Part shown: positions 17,152 to 25,049 of the stretch, piece after piece | Layout of the letters: each line of letters begins with the position of its first letter | Position numbering within the stretch: the stretch's first letter is position 1 | Source of the DNA: Tritrichomonas foetus | Taxonomy: Eukaryota; Parabasalia; Tritrichomonadida; Tritrichomonadidae | NCBI GenBank assembly: GCA_001839685.1 | Contig: MLAK01001037.1 | Location: forward strand, 250,702 to 281,750 | DNA length: 31,049 bases | Direction of reading: 5' to 3' | Made by a program: the position numbers and the translations under genes | The notes under the pieces: model-generated | Seen by the model: the letters and a program-made list of their open reading frames with translations, nothing else | What the model was told of the DNA's origin: nothing | The model's database searches: none

Positions 17152-19422
17152 TTATAATTCGTCATCGATCTTTTTTCCCATCTTACGGAAATAGTCGAAA
17201 AATTTCGATTTTGGTTTTTCAGGTTCTGGTGTCGCTATTGGCTTCAAAGTAGGAACTGGTGTTGATTCTGGTGTAGAAACTGGAGATGGGATGGAAGCCA
17301 ACGTTGGTTCTGGAGAAGAAGTTGGTGCTGGTGACTGAGTTGGTGGGTTTGCAATTTTTTCGATTTTTAGGAATTCATCATAAAGATGTCTTCCTTTTTT
17401 CTCGAATTCTTTCGATTTAAATGGCGGAAACTCGCTTGTTGGTGTTTTTGAGTTTGATTCTGTTGCATTTAAGTACCAATCTTGGGTTTCGTTGAACAAA
17501 AGATAAAATGCAAGATATTTTTCAGGTGGTACGGTTCCTTTTTCAGGCCAATCTTTTTCAATTGCATATTTTGTGATTCCAAGTGTCTCAATAAACAGTT
17601 TATGCTGTTTTTTGAGAGACCTACTTTCAGATATTCGTTTGTAGATTGGAAGTGTCAATTTATTTATTCTGTCTGAGAACTTTGAAAAATTTTTAGAGTC
17701 TGTTGCCAGATGGGCTTCTTCAAAAATCCATTTTTTAGCTTGCTCGATTGTATTCTTCAGTTCTTGTCTTTGAATTTGACTCGAAAAGTTGATCACTGAT
17801 TCATTAAACTCTATTTCATGTTCAACTTTTTGAACAAGAAGCTCGAGTTTATTATGTGCATTTGCCATTAACCTTCTTGCTTTTTCACCTTGAACGATCG
17901 CCTTTAAAATGCTGGAAACTGGCTTAACAGTTTCCATTGGTTCAATGTTAACATTTTTCTGGCAAACAGTTCCATTACAAAGCCTGGCAGAATGGAGATC
18001 GAATGGCATATGTGTGAAGGCAAGTTCTACTTCATCTTCTTGTGGTTTAATTGAGTATCCAAATGATTTTGTTGAAATTCCTTTACGAAGTGATTCATCA
18101 TCATAGACAAAAAGTGCGTATCGTCCATTCCCATCAATCCTCTTTCTTGCCAAGCATCGAATTCCTTTTCTACAGACAGGTCCCGAGCCATTAATAGTGA
18201 ACAATGTTATATCGTAGACAGACGCATAATCCTCAATTACAACTGGTGGGTATTTACTTACCTCCTTAATGAATTGATTGAAATATCCTGCACCAATTGC
18301 CAATGTTTCATCTGTATTTAATGTTCGACTGAGTTTGATGTTACTCAGTGTTTTCGGAATTGATGTCAAACGTGAAGAACCGCCAATTATTTCATATTCA
18401 TCTATTGTTAAATTGAACGAAGCTTTCTGCACAACATTTACTAATGATTTAAGGAGGTCACTCGAGAGAATTTCAAGTTCATCACGAGTTAAAGTAAAGC
18501 TTCTATCTTTTCCTCCAAGATTTTCAATTGAAACAGTTGCATCTTCAGTTAAAGTAAGCTGTTTCTTTAATTTTTCAGCAGCATCAAACATCCTCCATCG
18601 TTCGGCGTCACTTGGCTCATTCAAATCAAGTTTTTGTGAAATATAGTTCACAATTTTGGCTGAAAGGAATGCACCACCATTTTCGGCATCATATTCATAA
18701 GATAAACGGTCGGCATGGACCTGATTGTCAGGTGTAAGTGAAAACATGATTGCATAGGACTTTATCGAAGTGGCGCCGACATCAATGAATAATACAATTC
18801 TTGGATCAGTTTTGAATTTGCTTGATTTCTCATTACTGTAAACGTACGCCATTGCTTCAGCATCATCTATTATTCTAACATTATATTTGAATGCACGACT
18901 AAGCCTAATCATTCGCTTTAATTGATTTCGTTGCGGAATTGTGAAAAATGTTGGAACAACAAGATTGACGCCTTTTACTGGCCTTCCCTTGGCAATTGCT
19001 GTAATAAATTTCTTGTAAAACAAAGGAACGCAATCATCATATGGGACCCTAGATGCCGTTAAATTTAAGAAAAACGATTGAGCGACTTTTGTTGCATCTG
19101 TTTCGTTGATATCGATAAAGTATGGAAGGAAGCCTGTTCCTAGCCATGGCCGATTTTGCAATAAATTATATGCGTTTTGTCCGAATTCTGGGGTTAAGAT
19201 TTTGGCCTCTGCTGGCGAAACATACGACTTGTTATTTATGTCAAATGTGGGCGGCGGGCGAAATGCTAAAAACGTGGGAGTCATTCTTTTTGTCTCATAA
19301 TTGGTGGCGATGGTTGGATGCTCGTTGCTCGTAACCGTTGAAGCTTTCGTATAATATGATCCAACATCAATGCCAACGTAAAAAGCGCGCGTATTATAAA
19401 CTAGGAGAAATAGAGAAAACAT
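17152..19422 (-). CDS. GRP170/Lhs1-like ER Hsp70-family chaperone, DDEL-terminated
   Basis: This is a 756-aa Hsp110/GRP170-type protein. A short hydrophobic N-terminus (about 1-13) acts as signal peptide. The ATPase domain (about 14-385) shows YVGIDVGSYYTKAS (phosphate 1), VLFIDVGATSIKSY (about 210-223, phosphate 2) and IIGGSSRLTSIPKTL (about 345-359, adenosine site). Hsp70 normally has GGGT in phosphate 2, and the change fits the GRP170 group. A beta domain with CRKGIRCLARKR, a helical region (about 535-690) and a Pro/Thr/Ser-rich linker (about 693-735) follow. It ends in IDDEL, a KDEL-like ER retrieval signal. GRP170/Lhs1 is a nucleotide exchange factor and holdase for BiP. The start has initiator TCATT at 19436-19440 (16-nt leader). 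It converges with the HRD1-like gene, 155 bp apart. Confidence 0.9.
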   Translation of the reverse strand: MFSLFLLVYNTRAFYVGIDVGSYYTKASTVTSNEHPTIATNYETKRMTPTFLAFRPPPTFDINNKSYVSPAEAKILTPEFGQNAYNLLQNRPWLGTGFLPYFIDINETDATKVAQSFFLNLTASRVPYDDCVPLFYKKFITAIAKGRPVKGVNLVVPTFFTIPQRNQLKRMIRLSRAFKYNVRIIDDAEAMAYVYSNEKSSKFKTDPRIVLFIDVGATSIKSYAIMFSLTPDNQVHADRLSYEYDAENGGAFLSAKIVNYISQKLDLNEPSDAERWRMFDAAEKLKKQLTLTEDATVSIENLGGKDRSFTLTRDELEILSSDLLKSLVNVVQKASFNLTIDEYEIIGGSSRLTSIPKTLSNIKLSRTLNTDETLAIGAGYFNQFIKEVSKYPPVVIEDYASVYDITLFTINGSGPVCRKGIRCLARKRIDGNGRYALFVYDDESLRKGISTKSFGYSIKPQEDEVELAFTHMPFDLHSARLCNGTVCQKNVNIEPMETVKPVSSILKAIVQGEKARRLMANAHNKLELLVQKVEHEIEFNESVINFSSQIQRQELKNTIEQAKKWIFEEAHLATDSKNFSKFSDRINKLTLPIYKRISESRSLKKQHKLFIETLGITKYAIEKDWPEKGTVPPEKYLAFYLLFNETQDWYLNATESNSKTPTSEFPPFKSKEFEKKGRHLYDEFLKIEKIANPPTQSPAPTSSPEPTLASIPSPVSTPESTPVPTLKPIATPEPEKPKSKFFDYFRKMGKKIDDEL

Positions 19423-19871
19423 ATTCTTTTGTTTAAATGATCAAGTGATTAATTCAAAATTGATTAAAGATTATCTCATAATTTCAAAAATTCTATGATT
19501 TTTCTGAGCAGTATCTCGATTTTTCTTTAAAACTCTAGTTATCCATATTACTCCATTTATATTGAAAAAGTTAAAGGACACAAAATAAAAGGCTGGTGAC
19601 ATTTGGCCACAATCAATTGATTTCTGAAGTTCTTTTAATTCCAATGATAATTTTTGATAATTTTATTGCTTGCCAGCGATGAAAAGAACTTTCTATGAGT
19701 TTTGGTGTATAGATTGAAAATTCATATATTCAATGGTTAAATTTTTTGATATAATGGTTCCTTTGTATGATATGTTTCATTTTATTAGAAATTTAATTGA
19801 ATTAGTATCCTAACGAATAGCAAAAATGGAATAATAATTTGAAATATAAAATTGTTAACATCAGTTTTTTA
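19423..19871. other. Intergenic region between two minus-strand genes
   Basis: This spacer carries the GRP170-like promoter at its left end and the 3' flank of the 242-aa gene at its right end (stop in TAGTAAAAAA). It is AT-rich, with no relic or RNA gene recognised. Confidence 0.55.
19436..19440 (-). promoter_or_regulatory. Initiator-like TCATT for the GRP170-like gene
   Basis: The minus strand reads GATCATTTAAAC before the ATG. TCATT fits TCAYW and predicts a start at 19438, a 16-nt leader. A second TCACT lies just upstream. Confidence 0.6.
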
Positions 19872-20600
19872 CTATGCTCCATATTTCCATGTTGATCCTG
19901 TGTAGTAGCTAAATTCTCTAAACAGTTGGCATATTGGCATAACACCCATGCCGCAGTGTTCTGATATTTCTTTTTCACTGAAAAAGTTTGTGTAATCAAC
20001 TCTGGTTAATTGTTTAGATAGAGAAACATATAACATTGGATGTTCAACCGAAAGAGATTCAACTACATCTGGCCCGATGATTTTCCAAGATGGATCAACA
20101 ATTGGTGGTGTCGGAAATGTTGGAACTTTTACATTATTTTGATAACCACAAATCGCACATATTGCATGATTTTCAGAAACTACATTTGGAAGGAGTTTTG
20201 AAATCAGATAATTTAAATTAGATAAATTATCGAGTTCAACGATAATAACGTCATGTGATGTAAAACATTCTTCGATTTTTATGTAGATATCCTCTAATGA
20301 TATGTCTAAGATTGACTGTGAGTCACCAAATCCATTATATTTAGAATGTCTTTTTAAAACTGCCAGTTTCATTGGACCAAGAATCTCTGATAGCCTATTT
20401 TCAGTGTAATAGTGTGATCCAACAAGCTGAGGAACTACATCAGTTGAGTCATTAAAAGTTGAAAGGAATCCTGATTGGCCTTTCTTTGTAAATTCATCGA
20501 GGGATGGATATTTTCCACATTCTATTGGTGTTCCATCAAATGCATCTTCCACAATAAATATAACAACCTTTTCTATGAGCAGCTTATGATTATCAATCAT
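19872..20600 (-). CDS. Unassigned 242-aa protein, possibly alkaline-phosphatase-superfamily-like
   Basis: The frame is intact for 242 codons and ends in TAG. The N-terminal part has a buried strand, KVVIFIVEDAFDGTP, followed by YPSLDEFTKKGQSGFL (about 11-46). That pattern of a strand ending in acidic residues, a Pro-containing loop and NLDxLxxxG-like helix recalls cofactor-independent phosphoglycerate mutases and other alkaline-phosphatase-fold enzymes. A second strand with Asp (VIIVELDN, about 116-123) and HAICAICG (about 143-150) would fit later core strands. The metal-ligand set is not complete by eye, so activity is doubtful. No signal or membrane segment is seen. No initiator stands close to the ATG at 20600. 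The gene is divergent from FTase beta. The coding call is firm, the family call weak. Confidence 0.7.
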   Translation of the reverse strand: MIDNHKLLIEKVVIFIVEDAFDGTPIECGKYPSLDEFTKKGQSGFLSTFNDSTDVVPQLVGSHYYTENRLSEILGPMKLAVLKRHSKYNGFGDSQSILDISLEDIYIKIEECFTSHDVIIVELDNLSNLNYLISKLLPNVVSENHAICAICGYQNNVKVPTFPTPPIVDPSWKIIGPDVVESLSVEHPMLYVSLSKQLTRVDYTNFFSEKEISEHCGMGVMPICQLFREFSYYTGSTWKYGA

Positions 20601-20799
20601 TAAAAATTAAATATCTATCACATCAACAACTATTCAATTTGATCTATCGGTATTCTGAAAATTCAATGAGACAGATAAATTGACTTTGAAACATATTTTC
20701 TATAGCGGCTTTGAAAAAAGCTGGTAATAGATATTAATAATGGCCAATTTAATTCATATTATTTGACCATAATGGAGCACGTTTACTTTCATCCAAATA
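20601..20799. promoter_or_regulatory. Divergent promoter region, 242-aa gene / FTase beta
   Basis: This spacer holds both promoters. On plus, TCATA (20754-20758) fits TCAYW 44 nt before the FTase ATG, and TCATCC (20790-20795) is a near match at 10 nt. A 20-codon upstream frame (20772-20834) overlaps the FTase start and would be in the transcript only if the distal start is used. Confidence 0.4.
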
Positions 20800-21936
20800 A
20801 TGGAAAATTGGATTCCTTTTGTTCAAAAATGTGACGATGAAGGAGTAGAAACCATTACGACAAAAGACCAGCTTGAAACTGAGCAACTTATTGAAGAAAG
20901 AGAAAAAAACAACTTTCGCGTATTAAGAAATAATCACCGAGATTATTTTCTCCAATTGATTTCAGGACTTCCTCCTGCAATGTCAAAACTGTGTTCGGAA
21001 GAGCCATGGATTCCCTACTGGTTTCTTAATTCAATGCATGTTCTCAACTTGGATAAGATTCCCAATTTCCAATTCTATGAGCAATCGTGCATAAACTACA
21101 TAAATAAACGGAAAAGTTCCAAGGGAGGCTATGCATCAGCACCATCACAGCGTGGGCACATAGTGCTCGGGTATGTATCAATCAATTCTATAGCTTTATC
21201 TCAAAAAGTGAGTAATTATGAAACAATTGATAGGAAAGCTGTTTATGAATGGATTATGTCGTTAAAACAGCCGAATGGCTCTTTTGCTTCCGAATCAGGT
21301 TGCGAAGCTGATTCTAGATCAACATACTGTGCAATTTGTATTGCATATCTTCTTGACATTCTCACGGAAGAACTTACCGCAAATGTTGCTGAATTTTTGG
21401 TTAATTGTCAAGGAACAGATGGAGGATTTGCGCCAATTCCAGGATGTGAGTCGCATGGTGGTTATGGATTCTGTAGCGTTGCTGCGCTTGACATGCTTGG
21501 TCGATTATCTGACATCAGACTTGATCATGCAATTCGCTGGGTTGCAGAAAGACAAATGCCTTTTTCGGGTGGTTTTAATGGTCGTCCTTGTAAACTTGTT
21601 GATACGTGTTATACTTGGTGGTGTGGTGCAATGGGTCGAATTTTGGCTGATTTTGCAGGAATTGATGACTTTTGGAATGATGAAGCGCTTGCAACTTACG
21701 TTCTTCAAGTTTGTCAATCAAATGATGGAAAAGGAGGATGTTGTGACAAACCAGGAAAGAGACCAGACATGTATCACACGATGTATGGACTGACTGGACT
21801 TTCAGCAGCATCAAGAAAGATTATCAAAGAGAAAACAGGATTTGAGCTATGTGAAGTTGATGCAAGAGTTGGAATAGAAAAAATTGCAGTTGATGAAATG
21901 AAAGAATACTTCAGCAAAATTCCTTTTTCGATCTAA
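20800..21936 (+). CDS. FNTB: Protein farnesyltransferase beta subunit
   Basis: This 378-aa protein is the catalytic beta subunit that, with an alpha subunit, adds farnesyl to CaaX-box proteins such as Ras-like GTPases. The N-terminal helix with VETITTKDQ (16-24) matches the family. Prenyltransferase alpha-alpha-barrel repeats follow, each with a GGF/GSF-type turn: LKQPNGSF, CQGTDGGF, FSGGFNGR, CQSNDGKGGC. The zinc ligands Asp268 and Cys270 (KLVDTCY) and His326 (DMYHTMY) are present. DKPGKRPDMYHT is the farnesyl- rather than geranylgeranyl-type signature. SHGGYGFC matches the conserved AHGGYTFC. Length is slightly below animal versions. The stop TAA lacks a following A, and TAAATAAA lies 40-50 nt downstream. 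Confidence 0.95.
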   Translation: MENWIPFVQKCDDEGVETITTKDQLETEQLIEEREKNNFRVLRNNHRDYFLQLISGLPPAMSKLCSEEPWIPYWFLNSMHVLNLDKIPNFQFYEQSCINYINKRKSSKGGYASAPSQRGHIVLGYVSINSIALSQKVSNYETIDRKAVYEWIMSLKQPNGSFASESGCEADSRSTYCAICIAYLLDILTEELTANVAEFLVNCQGTDGGFAPIPGCESHGGYGFCSVAALDMLGRLSDIRLDHAIRWVAERQMPFSGGFNGRPCKLVDTCYTWWCGAMGRILADFAGIDDFWNDEALATYVLQVCQSNDGKGGCCDKPGKRPDMYHTMYGLTGLSAASRKIIKEKTGFELCEVDARVGIEKIAVDEMKEYFSKIPFSI

Positions 21937-22835
21937 TTTGCTTTCATGTTTTTACTTTGGTGTCTTTTTAATCACTTATTTTGTAAATAAATTGTAAATA
22001 CTATTGTTATTTTATGAAGTCTGTTTTATTTCATTTGTGAAATCTTCTAGACGAAAAACAAGAGCTAAAAGAAAACCCCAAGTCTTGGTTGTTTATGTTC
22101 TTCAATATAAAATTTAAGGTTAATGAAATCAAAAAAATATGAAAAAAAAAACGATCATACAACTATGCAAGAAAGTAGAATATTTATTTAAATTTCTTTA
22201 TTTTATTACTGATTTAATGAGTCAATAATTTTGGATTTACTTGAAATTTGAATTAATAATGAATATCTTGTAATTCAAATGAGTAGAAATAATGTTCTAG
22301 TCGGGTAATCAACTAAATGTATGGTTACCAATTTCATTCGTTCTGTGCTTGCTTCTTCTGTATATTAAATGGACAATAATGTAATACAGATTGCCAACGA
22401 TTTGGAGAAAAATCATCGAATGATGAAGAAGAATTATGAAATCTGTCATCATGATATTTTGAAGATGACAGTTATTGAAAGAAGATCAAGAAGAAGAATA
22501 TAAAATCATTTCTTTTATAAGGGAGAAAAAACTAAAAAAGTATATTACTTAAAAAATGTGAATATTTTCGAAAACATATTGAAATCTTTCATCAAGAAGA
22601 AATTGATCTTTCTGATAACTATCCAACAGAAGCATTTCGAAAATCATTTCATTGATGAAAAGTCATGATATGAGAGAAATGGAGAACAATTTTCCAAACC
22701 CCAAAGATGCAGTGTCAATATCAATAAAGAAAATCTTAATTTTTAAAAGGAAAAAAAAAGATCAAAAAAAATCTCAATAAAGAAAATTTAAATCAAGTAA
22801 GAAGTAAGAAATCTTTCATAATATGAAATTCGGAC
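21937..22835. other. 900-bp convergent intergenic region with coding debris
   Basis: This is the largest gap in the window, between two converging 3' ends. Its right half is purine-rich and contains short interrupted frames, including the BTB-like relic at 22536-22655 and a 44-codon frame at 22369-22503 with a TCATT 36 nt upstream. The left half is plain AT-rich sequence with FTase 3' processing signals near 21985-22000. Confidence 0.6.
22536..22655 (+). pseudogene. Relic of a BTB/POZ domain
   Basis: A 39-codon stop-bounded frame reads KSILLKKCEYFRKHIEIF, then HQEEIDLSDNYPTEAFRKSF, then a stop. This fits the centre of a BTB domain: HKSIL followed by xxYFRxxF and then xEIDLSDxxxEAFxxF. Nothing in frame continues on either side: a TAA precedes (22533-22535) and TGA ends it (22653-22655). 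The preceding 44-codon frame (MDNNVIQIANDLEK) could be the decayed N-terminal part in another frame. BTB proteins are a large family in trichomonads, so a dead copy here is plausible. The match is by eye only. Confidence 0.45.
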
Positions 22836-24416
22836 TCAGATAGTCTTTGGTGGAATTGGTTTTCCTCGAACTTCTGGTAAAGTGCTGTTTGTGCTGACAT
22901 TCTTTAAAATGCATTCTTCAACACTAACAAGGACTGGATCTTTGTCCCCTTGATGAAGCACACCAGCATTATTTTGATAAATTGTCGGCCACATACAATA
23001 TACAAGTGGTGTTCCACTTATATCATAATATTGTTCAAGCCATTTTGGTCGTTTTTCATTTTCTTGTTTGCTGATCTGAATATATTCAAGCATACTTGGT
23101 GTTTGGAGCATTTCTGTCATCGCTTTTGTGATTGCTACCTTAAATTCACCATAGATTTGAGCGAGATTCTTTCTGTCAAACCAAAATTCTGCTTCTTGTT
23201 TAAGTTGTTGGAAAATTGGAAGGAATTCATTTCGAACACTTTCTTGAACATGAGTAAGCATGAAATTGACTTTATTATCATATGCTTCAATTTCTTCTTC
23301 AATTTCTGCTGGTGCATCTTTATACATTTCATAATCATCAGAACTCCTCTTGATTTTCATGTAATTTCCGAAAATTTCATCAATGATAAAATATTTAGTT
23401 GTAGAAAGATGATCGAAGAACAATTTATTAAATTCTGGGGATCTTTCTGGAATACTGTTGTTATTATTTGCGAAAAGAACTAATTCTTCAGAAATTGAAT
23501 TTGGATCAAATTGCCAATATTTAATAACACCTTTAATTGCACGAATTCTTTCATTAAACAATCTTGTTGAAAATTGATCATTAATTTTATCAACAAGAGA
23601 AATCAAACGGTTATAACAAGGTGGTGTTGTTTCAATTGGATCGATTAAAACAAGTGGTAATTTTGAAAATTGTCCATTGGGTGCAGGATAAGGAATTAAT
23701 GGAAGGAAATTCAAAACAACTGTAGCATACCACTCTTCAAGTGTATCTGGTGAACTTTCATAATTCCTCTTGAATGAAGTGATGAATGACTGTGTTGGTT
23801 TGAGAATGTAAACTTCTATTGGTTGTTCAATTTCAAAATGTTCATTTGTGAAATCCATGAGTTTCTCCCAATTGAGGTTAAGTGACTCAAGTGTTGGAAA
23901 AGTGCAAATATCTGATTTGGAAAATAATTCTTCATCCACGTTTTCTTCTGGCTCTCTTTGATGGCGGCGTACGAGGTGATTGAAAGGAACTTGTCCAGCT
24001 GGTGAAATGAATGCGTTATAAGTTAATTCGTGACGGATTGAAAGTTGGTCAGATTGACCGATTGTAGGAACGAGGTAGATCGCATAAGGGACGCCTGATT
24101 CATTTGAAATTTGAATATCGAGTGTTTTACTCACGAGATCGTCCCAACGGTAGTGTCCTGCGAACCAAGCAAAATTATGGGCATCTCGTGAACCGTTCAC
24201 TTCTGGAAGATTTCTGAGAAGAACGACGAAGTTGGTTTTTTCGATAATGGTTTTTGAAAGTGTCTCTTTTGAGAAAATTTGGTCGATTAAATGCCTTCTG
24301 GCATTCTGATATTCAGGTGTTTCTCTTTTCGAAACTTCTTCATCGGTGGCTGCGAGGGCTTCGACTGAAACTGGAATATTCTTTGCGAAGTCTGTGAAAA
24401 TTTGTGGAACAGTCAT
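22836..24416 (-). CDS. 526-aa orphan protein
   Basis: I do not recognise this protein. The frame is intact and well coded. It seems globular and mixed alpha/beta for the first 240 residues, with NFVVLLRNLPEVNG (62-75), AWFAGHYRWDDLVS (83-96) and YAIYLVPTIGQSDQLSIRHE (about 111-130). A helical, acidic part then follows (about 350-450), with PAEIEEEIEAYDNKV. No signal peptide, membrane helix, zinc ligand set or nucleotide-binding loop is seen. The tail is proline-rich. The ATG at 24416 is supported by TCACT at 24433-24437 (19-nt leader). The stop is TGA. It may be a trichomonad-specific cytosolic protein; function unknown. Confidence 0.8.
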   Translation of the reverse strand: MTVPQIFTDFAKNIPVSVEALAATDEEVSKRETPEYQNARRHLIDQIFSKETLSKTIIEKTNFVVLLRNLPEVNGSRDAHNFAWFAGHYRWDDLVSKTLDIQISNESGVPYAIYLVPTIGQSDQLSIRHELTYNAFISPAGQVPFNHLVRRHQREPEENVDEELFSKSDICTFPTLESLNLNWEKLMDFTNEHFEIEQPIEVYILKPTQSFITSFKRNYESSPDTLEEWYATVVLNFLPLIPYPAPNGQFSKLPLVLIDPIETTPPCYNRLISLVDKINDQFSTRLFNERIRAIKGVIKYWQFDPNSISEELVLFANNNNSIPERSPEFNKLFFDHLSTTKYFIIDEIFGNYMKIKRSSDDYEMYKDAPAEIEEEIEAYDNKVNFMLTHVQESVRNEFLPIFQQLKQEAEFWFDRKNLAQIYGEFKVAITKAMTEMLQTPSMLEYIQISKQENEKRPKWLEQYYDISGTPLVYCMWPTIYQNNAGVLHQGDKDPVLVSVEECILKNVSTNSTLPEVRGKPIPPKTI

Positions 24417-25049
24417 TTAAGGTCGAGAATAAAGTGATGACAAATTTCGTATCAAAAAGTTTTAGAGTTTTGAAAAAATTTGGAAATAGATGAAGTCGTA
24501 ATTTTGGTCAACCGCTTATTTTAAATTTAAAATGGTCAAAAGAGAGCGGTTATTTGATGAACTCGGAAATATGATATGAAAAATATGTGGTTGGTTAACT
24601 TTTTGGGATACAATTGAATATTCATGTGAATATTTGGTTGGTTATTTTTCCATTACTTCAATGGCTTGTTATAAGACCAGATACAATGTGAAAAAGTTAT
24701 TTCCTTTCATTTTAGCGAATTTTTTTAAAAACAACAACAATTCTTGAGTCACAATGAGTTTTCATAAACGATATTCAATAAAAACCTGATGAATTATGAT
24801 GTTTTTAATGAAGCAATCACGCGCTTGCAGAATCATTAAACCTCACATGATCATGCACTTTTTTGTTGCTTCCTTTTAACTTTCTGAGAATGAAATAAGA
24901 ATTGAATATTCAATTGAATAGATGATTGAATAAAAAAGCAATTTTGGAGATTCAGGGTAAATTTTCGTCATTAATTTTCATTCCTTTTAAAAATTAACCT
25001 TAATTTGGCCTTTCTCCCGAATCCCTCTCAATTATAAATTCTTCCCATT
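24417..25049. other. Divergent intergenic region with paired palindromes
   Basis: This 633-bp region separates the 526-aa gene and the HECT gene. It contains an inverted repeat AATATTCA-TG-TGAATATT (24617-24634) and a perfect 16-bp palindrome AATTGAATATTCAATT (24900-24915). The two share the 13-mer AATTGAATATTCA. Two TGGTTGGTTA direct repeats lie near 24590 and 24635. No gene or relic was recognised. The HECT start lacks a nearby TCAYW; TCATT occurs about 70-80 nt upstream. Confidence 0.6.
24433..24437 (-). promoter_or_regulatory. Initiator-like TCACT for the 526-aa gene
   Basis: The minus strand reads CATCACTTTATTC before the ATG. TCACT fits TCAYW and predicts a start at 24435 with a 19-nt leader. 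Confidence 0.6.
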
